A DNA stretch of 64,000 bases from assembly GCF_018139145.2 (NCBI RefSeq), contig NC_059478.1, forward strand, positions 22,723,001 to 22,787,000. Reading direction: 5' to 3'. The DNA is from Gymnogyps californianus (taxonomy: Eukaryota; Chordata; Aves; Accipitriformes; Cathartidae). The stretch's first letter is position 1. Every line of letters begins with the position of its first letter. The position numbers and the translations under genes are program-made. Positions 50,501-62,640 of this stretch are shown here, piece after piece. The notes beneath the pieces were generated by a model. The model worked only from the letters and a program-made list of their open reading frames with translations, was not told the DNA's origin and did not search any database.

Positions 50501-53500
50501 CTGTGGTACCTGCTCTGGATCCTCAGTCAATGTCTCGTTGTTGATTATCTTCCTCCCACCATCCCTGCGCCCAGGAGGAGGTTTCAGCCATCTCTTCTTG
50601 CAAGGATTTTTTTTTATTTTGTTTCAGCTGTTCTCCCATCCTAGAACTGAAACTGTTCTGAAACACTTGAACAGAGCAGTCATATCTCCACTTCATCCTC
50701 ACTTGCTATCTAAACAACTTGAAGTCTTTTAGTATAACTCATCAAATATTCTCTCTTTTCCTGTAATCCAGTCTCAGTTTGAATGAATCTTTCTTAAGCA
50801 ACAATTATAAAAGCAGCAGATACCATTATTATGTATTAACTGACATGTACAACAACTTGAATATTTCCTTGCCTTCACCAGTAATACTTCCCTTGAAATT
50901 TCCAAGAAAGACTTTTGCTTTTTCATGGCTGTATTACATTCTTGGTTGAGTAACTTTGTAAGTGAGGAATAGTCAAGTTTTCCTTTTCCTCTGCCATGAG
51001 TGTGTCCGGCTATTCCCACTTTATAGAGGACAATCAAATACGCAAATTTTTGCTTTGCTCTATTAAATTTCTTCCTCTCTTTATTATCCCCATGCTAAAA
51101 GACAACCAGTTCTTCTTTCATAATGTTAGTACTCTCTTATACATCTTTTATCTCTTTCTGACTTCTCTTGGCTTTCAAAAATAATTTTAAAACATGCATT
51201 AAAATAACAGAAATGCGTCAGTAGTTGTCTCAGGTAACTTCTATCCTTCTAGACCAGAGGTCATATCTTTGCTATATGTTAGCTCTAGTTTAGCAGATTT
51301 ATTTCAGAACCAGCAGATGTGCACCTTAACATGCCAGTTTTTCCTCTGTGCTGGGGAAGAGCTGGAATCACTATGCCTTTCCTATAGATGAGCCTAAGGT
51401 TAGGGTTAGGAGAAAGAAAGTAGTTAGAAAGTACAACTCAAAGCAAACTAAGTGATGATGCTACTGTTTTCTCTGAGCAGTATTTAATCTCTCAGCAGAA
51501 TGTGGTCCCTGGCCTGTAAATCAGCTCAGAGTTCAGGCTGAAAAAAAAATGAAAGTCCAGAGCTACATTTCTAATTGGGGATGGAAATGTGCTGCAAAAT
51601 GAAACTGAGCTGCAAAAGTAATTCTGTGAAAAGAGACTGTCTGTTCCCTTTGAATGCATTAGCTCTGTATTTTAAATTTATACCTTGCTTCCAGCTGCAG
51701 CAGCATCTGTACTTTTATTTTTGTCTTTCTCAACAACCGCATTCACCCTTTCAGCAGGGCTAACTATCCCATCTTTAAGAATTATGACCATGCCTAAGTA
51801 TTAAGTCCCTTAGTCACATCCTAAGTGGATTCAAACAATGCAATTTACTTGGGCATAAAGCCATCACTGTTAGCAAACTCTAGCTAATACAGGACACTGC
51901 AGCTGGTCTCCTCAACCACTGAAGCAATAGCAACCTATCCTTCACAATCTACACTGATTTGTCATAGAACAGAGAGACAAATTCTAGACCTGAGCTCTTC
52001 TACTCCAGGCACTTGGTTTCCCAAAACAGCCCAATTAAAAGATCACTGAACATCTTTGAAAAGATGTTTGAAAACTCTTACTCCAGCTCCTCATTTTAAG
52101 ATATTCCTTAATGGTCCAGTTCAAATCCTTAAAAGCCAATGGAAAGGCTCCCACTCACTTTAGTCAATTTAACTTGTCCCTGGACTTCTCTTCCACAGTT
52201 TTTAAGCGAGTGGAAAAGAAAAATAGATGAATACAAATCACATGGTTGTACTAAGTAGACTTCCAAGTCAAAATAAAAAGCTGTCTGCAATTAAAGAAAA
52301 GCAACAGATAAACTGGAACTTTTTTGGAGTCTGGAGGCTCCAAAATAGCAGGACAAAAATGCCTGGGGCATTAGAGAAAGAACAGCCTAAACAGACTTAG
52401 GGAAACTGCTCTTTCTGGACCAAGAATGCTAGACAGAGTTTATAAACCTGTCCAAGTCATTTTCTCATAGGACTACCAGTGCAGGCTAGGAGTTTCGGTT
52501 CGGTTTTGGTTTTCAACTGTAGGCAGATTAAGAAAAAGCTTTCTCTCAGTGTATTTTATTGAAGAAAAATTAAATAATTCTTCTTAACACAATAACTTAT
52601 GGTATTTCAGAAACAAATGAGTAATTTTAGAAATAACGTGAGAAATCTTAGTTCATATTACAAAAGTGCAGAGTAATAAAACTGTGCAGAAGTTCTGGGA
52701 TACGGTCTTTGTGAAGCCACTTGCTTGCAGAAGCAACTCAACCACAGTGATGTGCTGAATCGATTTTTGTCTCTGGAAACAATCTTGCATGACACAGGTT
52801 AAACCCATCCCTTGCCCTAGCCCGTTTCCCCTTCTCATACTTCCATGTATGACATTACTAATATAGCTACCAAACAACTCAGGCAAGGCAGTGCCCAAAA
52901 GTTTTGTTTGGATTAGGAAACGGTAAGGTCTGAAAGTTTCAAATATCATGCAGGTTCTCCACTGGTACTCACATAAACCTTAACTTAAAAATGGACACAT
53001 AGCAATTTATTCAACTGAGAATTCAGACATGTTGGTTTGCATTTAATCTTCAGAACATGTTTGTTAACAGAAACATCAAGACAGAAATTAGCCGAGAGCA
53101 TTGGAAGGAAATCAGCAAATACAAAGTATAGATGAAAAGAGGACAATATAGACACAAGCATTTTATGCTGGATGTTATTGTAACTTAGTTCTTCTTTACT
53201 TCAGTTAGATTTACTGGAAAGAACCCTGAACTTCATTCAAGATAAACATCTGTTGTACCATAACTATCTTCCTTGTTAGGTGACAACAGTAGATGAGCTA
53301 CACACAGAGAAAAAACAACATTACTGAGGTTGCAAAGCCAAACTCTCAAAAGTTAAGAAATACCAGATTTAAGGTTGCCTAATGCAGCTTCTGTATTATG
53401 ATACAAGCTTTAACTATGCAATTGCATTTTTTTCCCAGACCTCATGCACTGTACAGGATGGGTAGTTCTTCTGGCAGAATTTCTTCTATATTATGTTTTA

Positions 53501-54170
53501 TACATATTTTTTCCAACATCTTACCCCATGGCTTTACTCGATTATAAGGCCTTCAAATGTTTCATGAAATAACCTTTACTGCACTCTAAAAAGAGAGCTG
53601 TCATTTTACAATGAGAGGCACATTAAGAAAGGAAAGCAGAAAGGTTAAACAGCAAGAGCCAGACCTGCAAAGTGATTTCACTCATTTAAATAAATAGGAA
53701 TTTAAGCAAGTAAAGTAGGCAACTCAAAATTAAATTAAGAAATTATTTATTAAAAAAACCCCAAAACAACAACAACAAAAAAAATCAGAGTATTTTGGGA
53801 ACTTAAAAAATTAAAGTTGAAATCTACACTGTTACTTAAGGTGATTTATTCTAGCACATTTCTGGAAGAGAAACCATGTTATCTTGTTTTTAAGAGAGAC
53901 ATATAAGAGCTGCCTTCCCAGTGTGATTCAGTGCAGGAGTAACATCATTAGTTTTGTCTGTGGCCTGCTTCTGAGGGCTATTTCCCCTCTGTTTTGCCAG
54001 AAAAGTGACAGGTCTGAAGTATCAGGCAAGTTTAAAAAGTGTTTTTCAGGCAGACCAAATGGCCCTGAGACAGAATAGAAACCATACTGCTTTTTAGTTG
54101 AGATTTTGAATTCCCTTTCTTTCTTTTTCCAATGGTCAAATGTAGCCATATCTTGAACAATGCTTTGTAC
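47513..54170. other. Gene-free interval
   Basis: AT-rich unique sequence with frequent stops and no recognisable gene, RNA or dated repeat. Low-complexity A/C-rich text lies near 53752-53790. Confidence 0.5.
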
Positions 54171-54286
54171 CTTCAACATTGAAATCTCTGTAGCCTTTAA
54201 AGACAAAGCCCGATGAGGCAGGGAGTCAATATTAGCCATTTGTTGATCTAGTGCTTCTGGCTGAGAACAGCCCAGCTGATCAAATG
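54171..54286 (-). other. Possible exon, unrecognised
   Basis: On the minus strand a good acceptor (CTCCACTTTCTGCAG, before 54286) opens a 116-nt segment that ends at a good donor (TTGAAG|GTACAAAG at 54171). It is open in a frame with phase 1 in and phase 0 out, giving AFDQLGCSQPEALDQQ and later MANIDSLPHRALSLK. The frame stays open past the donor to 53928. The acceptor phase matches the donor at 55826. No family is recognised, and a chance arrangement is quite possible. Confidence 0.2.
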
Positions 54287-55307
54287 CTGCAGAAAGTGGA
54301 GCCAGAGTGAGCAAGGATGAAGCAGCAATGCATTTTTCTCCTGAAAAAGCACATTAGACCCTGTCTCCATCTATCATTTTGAGATCCATCTTACTTTTCA
54401 CTTAAAAAAGCTTAGCAGAAGCAATTCAATACTATTACGTTAAGCATTTACAGTGAAGAAATAAGCCTTCAGAAGGTTATGCCACCTGCCAAGTTCTGAT
54501 CTTTTCACTGGTCATGCAAGGTGAAGCAGTGAAAGAAGTTGGTGTTCTCGGGAAGGTAAACAGCTCATTTACCTTTCGCAGTAGAGGCTCCCAAGGTAAC
54601 CATATCTGAATGTTTGCTTTGAATTCTAAAAGCTTTATATGTTATCAATAAATCAAGGGAATGGAATAAAGCAAGAAAATGTAACTGGGAAAATTATAAC
54701 TTGGAAGCATATCAGACAATAATTTGTGGGTATGCTCCGCTCTTGCAGGAATAAAATCAGAGGTAGTTCTGCCATTGCAGTACTGCATGCATGGGGAAAA
54801 AACCAAGAAAAATGTCTTCTCCTGTTCTAAACAGTCAGTAGCTCTATTGGTTACTGATCTGATATTGACTGATCAGTCCATTGACTGTAAATGGGAGCCA
54901 AATGGGGCTAGAAGGATGCTGCAGCACTGTGCCTGCACATGGCAAGCAACGTACTTTTCAGTCAAGAGGTCACAGGGCAGGACAGCAGGCTGTTGACAGC
55001 TTTTTCCAGGGTCTGAAGTGTAGTGGGTTGTAATGACCACAGCTCCAGAGGGAAGGAAGAAGATCCACTAAGGCTAGGGGATATTAAACAGCTGTGATAC
55101 AAAGCATTCTCAAAGCATTCACGTCTCACCATTTCTACCAAGCTACTGAGATTTTTGATCTGGACTATGAACAGTCTGGATGGCAGAGGTCACTCTTCTT
55201 TCTCAAGGCTGCCATATACAAGTGATAGTAAAGTAAGATCTTTTTCTTCAACCCAATATTAACTATACTACTAAGCACCACAGCAAAAAGAAAGGCTATC
55301 CCAGCCT

Positions 55308-55937
55308 TCATTCTGCAGAGCTCCTGCCCATGCGTGCAAGCACACTCTGTGCCTTCTCAAGTTCAGCAACAAATTCTGCAATGTCTCTCAACTGCCTTAT
55401 GCTGAAGAACTGGAAGAGAATTTCCTGAGGGTAATACATCTCATTAATGGTCCCACCTCGGCCCCCACACAGCCCCCTGAAGAGGGGGAGCCAGCCCTGA
55501 TGAAGAGCTGGCAGGGCGAGTGCACTCGGTGCTGCACGCCAGGGCTGCCTGCAGCAACAGCAGCTCCTCCAGGATGCTGCGGGAGTGAAACACAGAAGTA
55601 TTACAAAGACAGCCAAACGGAGAACTTGGCTCATTTAGTTAACTCATTAACTGAGTTAATCGCGTGATAATGATTTCTTACCGTATCTGTATGGGTAAAG
55701 ACAGATATGAAAAAAATAGCCTGCCAAGTGAAGCTTACACAGACAACATTGCTTGTCAGTTCATATTGTTTAGAGGGCTAAATGCGACAGCCATTTAGCT
55801 TGACTAATTAGCAATGAGATCTTACCTGAGTACCAAGTTGGGGATTTACATGGCCTTGTGCTTCCTTGGAAAAGTTTCCAAACCATATCTACATAAAATG
55901 AGATGATAACCACCAGTGCAAAGACGATGCTTTTCAT
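55308..55937 (-). other. Possible two-exon gene for a small secreted or membrane protein, unrecognised
   Basis: Candidate only. On the minus strand an ATG at 55937 starts a hydrophobic N-terminus (MKSIVFALVVIISFYVDMVW, signal-peptide-like) followed by a Cys-containing stretch ending PCKSPTWYS. It meets a strong donor CTCAG|GTAAGAT after 55826, phase 1. A 249-bp intron would end at the strong acceptor TTTCACTCCCGCAG, and exon 2 starts at 55576 in the matching phase. It runs 88 codons (SWRSCCCCRQPW, later YYPQEILFQFF and RQLRDIAEFVAELEKAQ) to TGA at 55308-55310, for 126 residues in all. The first part of exon 2 is a GC peak in AT-rich DNA, as exons often are. TATAAAA lies upstream on the same strand (56103-56109). 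No AATAAA is seen soon after the stop. I do not recognise the protein. Confidence 0.3.
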
Positions 55938-56117
55938 TTTTTCTGGTAGCAAAAATAATTTAAAACCACTGAAGCAACGAACAAAAATAATGTGGCTTTG
56001 CCAAGTCTCAGCTAAAAAATAAGAAACCCACTGATGAAAATCCCATTGAAGTAAAGCCCATCCAGTGAGGGCAAGAGGGCCCCACAGACCTATAAAATAA
56101 AATTTTATATCCCTCAA

Positions 56118-59100
56118 TTTGTATCCCTCTATTTAGAAATGCTTTTCCTGCTAATTGTAGTGAGTCAGCCTATCCACCTCTCTGTGTCACTTTAATTATT
56201 TATATTATAAATAATTATTTTCTTTTCAGATAAGTAAAGTATATTTGCACACCTGACTAAATAGGAAGCTCTGATTTATTGACTTTGTTGCTACATGAAT
56301 ATGTAGCACCATTAGAAGAGGGAACTAAGAAAGTTAAGAAAAGAAGAGCTATAAGACGACCAAGGAAGTTTCAGAGATATAAGCAAAGCCATTTTCTTTA
56401 TACCAGCAAATTTTGTGCTGTATTTAAAGGATGTGACACTATGATTCAATATCATTGCCAAATTGGAATAATTATGCCTGTGAATCACCTATTTCAAAAC
56501 ATAATTCCTACTTACCTTGAAATGAAAAGAATGGAAAATCTAAACAAATAAGGGCATGTGGTTTCCTGGTATTTTTCCATAACATGCAATGCATTGGCAA
56601 TCAAAAACTTGACAAAGCACAGGGACACAGAATTTAACACCGCCTAAGAGAACTAAATTTCAAATGGGCGTGGAGGATGCAGAGTCTGCCAGCTATAACC
56701 ACTTGGGAGAACACACGTCCTTAACACAAGGCCTCTAAGACCTCGATATAATGGGATAACAACAAACTATAAGAAAACTCTCTTGCTCTGCAAAAGAACA
56801 AGCTGTTGTTCAGAGGGAAGGAAAGGCTGTTTGTTGTATTACTCAGAAGAGATGGACTAAGAGCTGGTAGAGGACTGTTTTAAGAGAACACCTCTACAGA
56901 TGTTGTAAGAATTGTGGAAGTCACCCTGAGACTGTTTCTGCTTTTGCTCAGCAGAGTAAACAATCTTGCTCAGCCTGGTGTCAAAAAAAACCTGCACAGC
57001 AGGAGTGGTTGGTTCATCATACATTTCCTCTGACCCTGCTTGGATGTTTTTTAATAATTACTTTATCTACTGGATGTCCAATTTGGAATTTATAAATGGT
57101 TCTAGGAGATAAGCCGGGACTCCTACTTTCCCCTTGTCAACAATCCTAATTACTAGTGAGCTAGACTGTCCTTTTTTTTCCTTAAAAGTTGAGAAAAAAA
57201 TTAATTCAACAATTTGTTCTTCATAAAACAAGTCACCTTCTAACATTAAAAAAAAAAATTTTTTCAGAAAAAAGAATCCACTCAAAAAATACATTGAGAG
57301 TAACTTTAAGGGACTCTACTTCATCTTTTAAAGACCAATTTCTGTATCTTCTTGATGCATCAGGATGAGGTGTTTCATGCTTTTCCAAGTTTTTTTTCCA
57401 CAGTTAACTTTCCATAAGTTACCCTTATATCCACTTGAAAATTCATTTTCAATGCCTTCATGTAATCAAAAATCAAAGGGCAGAGTGGGGTGGGGTGGCT
57501 TTTTAAAAAAACAAATCAAAACAAAAAGAGAACTGTAAAAAATCATGCATCTGTTGCCAGAAGGGAAATCTGCTCAAAACATTTATCGTACCAAAATAAA
57601 AAAATCGCGCAAAAATTATTTCTGCTGAATCTAAGCACAGCTGAATAGAGGAGCAACATGAAGACAAACGACAGTCAATAATGGTAAATGCAAAGAGCTG
57701 TAGGTGAGGAGGAATTCTCACAATTACTTCTGCATGTTGTTGAGTTCTACACTGATCATAAGTGCATAGGCAGAAGATAAGGTCGTCACTGTGCACAGAT
57801 TAAAGTATTTGCTCAGCTTGTACCAGGTATAGAAGGCAAAAAAAAGTAGGGTTCATAAGAAATGAGATAGCAAATACTATTTTTAATATTATAGTACTGT
57901 TATACAAACCCTCTATATTCATTATATACACCACTGTGAAATATTAGGAGGCATTGTCATCTAGCATCTAAGCTGGGTTGCTCAAATTAGAAGATCAGGT
58001 TCTCTAAGTCAGTTCTCTGTTTGAAATGGGCCTTAATAAGGTCGAGAAAGAATAGATGTTTACCGCAAGCACAGGAACATACAGAGTAGTATAAAACAGG
58101 ATGGAAAACAGAAAAGATAACAATCCCTCACACCTTGTTCAAATTGCAGTGAAAGTAATGAACAAAGTTCTTTCATTTCAGTGACATTGGGACCAAGATG
58201 CAAAGCATAGATGAGCCACCACTAATTGACAGAGGACAGGAAGAACATCTCCGGCTTCCCCCCAGCCCTGCGCAAAACCAAAGTCACCTGTTGTTCATTA
58301 TTGTTTACTTGTACAAGAGTTATGCATAGCTTTTAAAAAACAAATACAGGGCAAATTATGGTATTTCTCTGATCTGGTAAATCAATACTGTGCTTCACAT
58401 GACTGATTCCATCTACTAATAAATAAAAACTTCAACCCGTATTCAAGACTAACACTTTTATTTGAGCTTGTGGTTAACTAACCGCATTGTTCAGTCTGTC
58501 TCTATGTCCTGGGTCTACCCAGAAATAATCCACAGAAATGCTATAATAAAGGTTATTCCCATTGATTATCTTTGATGGAAAATGCAATGTTCTAAGGGAA
58601 AAAAAAAACCCTCTAGGCAATGCCATTTAAAGAATTTCAGTGAAATGTTGACTGCTGCTCCACTCCCCCAAAAGAAAGCACATACCCAGGACACATTCAC
58701 ATAGCAGACCCTCTGCCAGTTTGGTCATGTCAGAAAGTTCCCTGGGAAAGACAGAGCATACATGGCCATACCACTCCCTTAGTGAGCCAAAAATAAAAAT
58801 CTGAATAACTGCAGCTCCAGCATAAGCAGCAATAACAAAAGATTTCAAACTGATCTTTTCAGTTCTGGAGATTATCTGATTGCAGATTGAAATAATTTTT
58901 CAGTACTGTATAAATCTGCAATGAATATCATGTAATTTTCTTCAAATTTTTGTTCTATCAAAGGTATGAAGTCTGAAAAGGACCAATATGTAGAACTTAA
59001 ATATTGTCACTGTCTGGCCTCCTCCATCTAGAAAAAAAAGCAAGCCCCAAATTTCTCAAATTAAATCTCCAATTAAGAAAAAATTATAATCTGTAAGAAA

Positions 59101-62100
59101 TATAAATGAAATCCAACATTCCTTGACAATGTGTGAACAAATTACTGGGAACAATTTTACTGAACTCTTTCATCTTCCCATGTTTTCTTTTATTTGTTTT
59201 AATGTCTAACAGCTTTTATTAAATTCACCTCTAACTGCTATGCTTTTCATGATAGTATTTGTTTTCACTTGGAGCTAGCTTAAATTAATTCAGCAACTAT
59301 TAAGTATTTCTAACCAAACCACATGTATGACAATCACACTTACTAAGCAAAGGGCCAAGTGGCAGATCCTACAGTCTGGTGCCGTTAAAACAGTGACTCA
59401 GACATGCTGATCCAGTCTAATTCCAGAACATTCTGCTTTCTAAAATCAGGGATGTTCAATCCACATTTCAGATTGCTTCAACTCACTAAGGAGGCATACA
59501 ATCATTTTTATTTATTATAAAACTTGCTAAAAGAAGTCAGGAATTGGTTTTTCCTTCTTATTGCCACATAATTGCCTTAAGATGCATGTGCAACCTTAAA
59601 AAACATTCTTATCCATTGGATTTATTAGCTAATTCACATGAACCACAATTAAAATAAACTGAATATATTTCTAGAAATCTAAGTTAGGATTCCTGCTGCT
59701 TTTCATTATGAAAACTAGAGTCACAGTTTGAAGAAGGTTCAAAAGATCCATATTAAAACTTACATACCTTAAGTCTGCTAAATAAACTACTTCATAAGAA
59801 CTACCAGAGGCCAGTTGAAAAGCAATCTCTATAAAGGGATAAGAAGATGTTTCTGCACTTATTCTTGTTTGACCCAGAATATTTCTTTTAAAACATTGGT
59901 TTTAAAATCCAATCTTGATTTTAAAATGTAGAAGGGAGAATCCATCAATGTTTTTTATGTCATAAGTGGTTAATTAACCTCAAAACTGTCAAGATACATT
60001 TTTCTTTGAATCTGAATTAACTTCGATTAACTTTATTCTTCTCTCATTAAAAAGTTTTATGTATGTTTTATCAAAACTAGACTAGCAAATCTCTTTGTTT
60101 TCTTTGTGATCAAATTAAAGGGTCTTCACTTCCTCTTTGATCTGCTGAGTAGGAGTTCCTAAACCTTTTAAACAGAGGAATAGAAGACAGACGCTCTCCT
60201 CTCTTCTCAGGTATTTGCCAATCTCTAAAGTATTGAGAAAAGTAAACATGTAGTCCATGAATAATTTAACATTTCTTTTCAAAAGGAGCTAAAGATTACC
60301 TAAATAGAAATAAATTATTCAATGAAAAAATTCTCATTGCCAGCAATTACGAATATTGCAAACCTACAGCATGTGCATGCATTTGGTTCTCAGAAAACCT
60401 GTGAATTTATGGTAACATGAACAGTTAGATCAAAACAGGCAGCATCATACTAAACTCATGACAAACATACCTCTTCAAGCACTCACGCTCTGTAGCCTTT
60501 AGAGGTCATGGACTTACAAGCAACTAGTATAACAACAATCTAAGAAATCTGTGTGCATTTCACATCCGATGAAATGGAAACAACTAGATCAGTATCGTAT
60601 TTTGTGTGATTCCAATATACACAGCAATTGCTTCTGATGCTTAATTAGGACAGACAAAATTTAAGGGGCAGGTGGGTAGTCCAGCATTGATAGAGGACAT
60701 CCAGAGGAACTAGGCAGTTTCAGTGTTAGACTGGACCTGAATTCACTGAACACCATTGAACTGATCTTTCAACCCAGTTCAAGAAAATGAAACTAAGAGA
60801 CACTGGATGAAAAGTTAATGAAGAGTACAGTCACACAATCTGCTCTAGGTATGTCAGCACCCAGGGTTAGCAGGCTGCCTCTTTATTTAGGGAGTACAGG
60901 CTCCAAGCTTTGGTGTGTACCAAAATTAGCTATGTAAAGCTGGACAATCAAACTAATGACCCCTTAAGGAGCAGGCATGGAATAGCTGGACTGTTATATA
61001 TTCACATCTGAGATTATTCCTATCTTCTTTACAAGATGTTTACGTTTAGGTCTAAATAAATGTTAAAAAAGAAAAGGGGCGGGTAAGGAATGTACCTAAT
61101 CAAGGACAAAGCCTGTAGTCAGGAATAAAGAAAAAAGGCATCTGGTTGCAATAAAACAGAAAGCAGCAGTATTTCCAGCACCTGCAGAAAAAAGTAATCT
61201 TCATCTGAAGGAATTCAAGGGTGCAGAGAAGACAATAGTCTTCTGGTACTAAAACCGCAAAACAGTGAGCAGGAAGGAAACAGATTTCTTGGGGTAGAAA
61301 TGAAGAGTATTCCCTCTAGTTGTGAAATGCTTGGCAGCAATGTCTCCTGCATGCTGAAACATGTCTAATTTGCAAAGTCCAGGAATATGCAAATGAGTGA
61401 GAGTCATTAAGATTAAATATGAGTTCTTAAGGCAACACAGGATAATGCTAATCTTTAAGAATTGCACTATACTGTGCTTGGAGTATCAAATGGAAGATAT
61501 TTCAAGTAACTAAATTATGTGTATTTCTAACCATTAATTAACCTGTTCTAAATGACATTTCTCCAGTTAAATTGTTTTTAACATTTATTTAGCATAACCA
61601 TCTCTTTTCCAAATTTGCCGTGGTTTTCTCAGTTTTGAGGAAGTTTTTCTTAACATCATCTTCATTTGAACTCTGCAATAGCATAGCTTTTCTCTAGTAG
61701 CGATCTAGTTTTTGTATTCCAATAGAGCAGAGAAAGCAAGCAGAGAGGAGCAGCAATGCATTAACGAAGTGTGAAATACTGTGTACATTTGCATTCTACT
61801 AGATAACCCACAGCAGCGACCTATGCTTTCCCTATTACTTAGCAGTATCGGGAGGTAGCTTGCGCAGGAAGAGCTTACAGACCAGCAGTTGCCATTACTC
61901 AGAAATCAGCTGTATGAAGCCACGTTTGTATTGCCTCGAGTCAAAAGCGCAATACTCCCACTGACGTGGATCTTTAAAATTGCAAAATGAATCTAGTAAT
62001 TGCCTTTTTCATTATTGCCTCATACTGGCTGAAGACACATGAGCAACATTAAACACATTATCAGCTCTTAGCCTTATTAACCAGTTCAATGCAATAAAAG

Positions 62101-62262
62101 CAAAAGAGTTAGGGCCACCATTCCTTTTAGTACAAAAGCTAGAATCACAAAAGAGGACTTGAGAACTCTCTGTTAAATCGATATACTTTGGGTCTGCTAA
62201 AGAAATAATCCTTTCACATGACAAAAGTGCACAGACCAACCACTGAGCAATTTTTTGCACGA
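56118..62262. other. Gene-poor AT-rich interval
   Basis: No recognisable gene. One open segment with splice-like ends on the minus strand (58686-58875) is listed separately. The rest is AT-rich with short frames and no dated repeat. Confidence 0.5.
58686..58875 (-). other. Possible exon encoding a membrane segment, unrecognised
   Basis: On the minus strand a 190-nt segment lies between a fair acceptor (TCTGCAATCAG before 58875) and a good donor (CCTGG|GTATGTGC after 58686). One frame is open throughout: SRTEKISLKSFVIAAYAG, a hydrophobic helix, then LREWYGHVCSVFPREL and LLCECVL, ending in phase 1. There is no ATG at the head of this frame, so it would be internal. The family is not recognised, and chance is possible. 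Confidence 0.17.
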
Positions 62263-62640
62263 TAGAAAGATAGAATGGATCGTTATAATCTTCCAGTCTG
62301 ACCTCCTGAATAAATTGGGCCATAAGACTTTTATGTATTCATCTTGTTTGAATTGGAGCATTTCCTTCAGAAAAGCATCCAGTTCAGATTTTAAAATGTC
62401 CAATAAGGGGGAATTTATTACAATCTTTATTAAATCATTCCACTGGCAAATCATTCACACTTTTTAAGATGTGCCTGCTTGGAATTTAAATTGTCTAGAC
62501 TTAAATTTAATTGCACGGATCTCATTATACCTCTGCCAGCCAGACAGGAGAGCTGCTGTTATCAAATCTCTGCTTCACATATGGTCAAGCTACTCCTTTA
62601 TCTTCTCCTTAGTAAACTTTGCTGGATCCCACTGCAAGGA
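62263..62640 (-). mobile_element. Ancient CR1-type LINE 3' end
   Basis: The plus strand (CTTCCAGTCTGACCTCCTGA, GGGCCATAAGACTTTTATGT, GCATTTCCTTCAGAAAAGCA, and near the right end TCAAGCTACTCCTTTATC then TTCTCCTTAGTAAACTTT) follows a CR1 3'-end consensus found in turtles and crocodilians, at clearly lower identity than the 15.8 kb CR1. On the minus strand, remnants of the ORF2 C-terminus are readable: SPLLDILKSELDAFLKEMLQ and, after a frame change, IQEVRLEDYND. It is far older than the avian CR1 copy and probably predates birds. Confidence 0.82.

Noticed and set aside
53928..54314. Intact single-exon gene of 128 codons on the minus strand
   Set aside because: The start is not supported and there is no recognised domain. 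Only the internal segment with splice-like ends is kept, as a low-confidence exon candidate.
62197..62454. Minus-strand frame of 85 codons as a host gene
   Set aside because: It contains the C-terminal motif of CR1 ORF2 and belongs to the ancient LINE.
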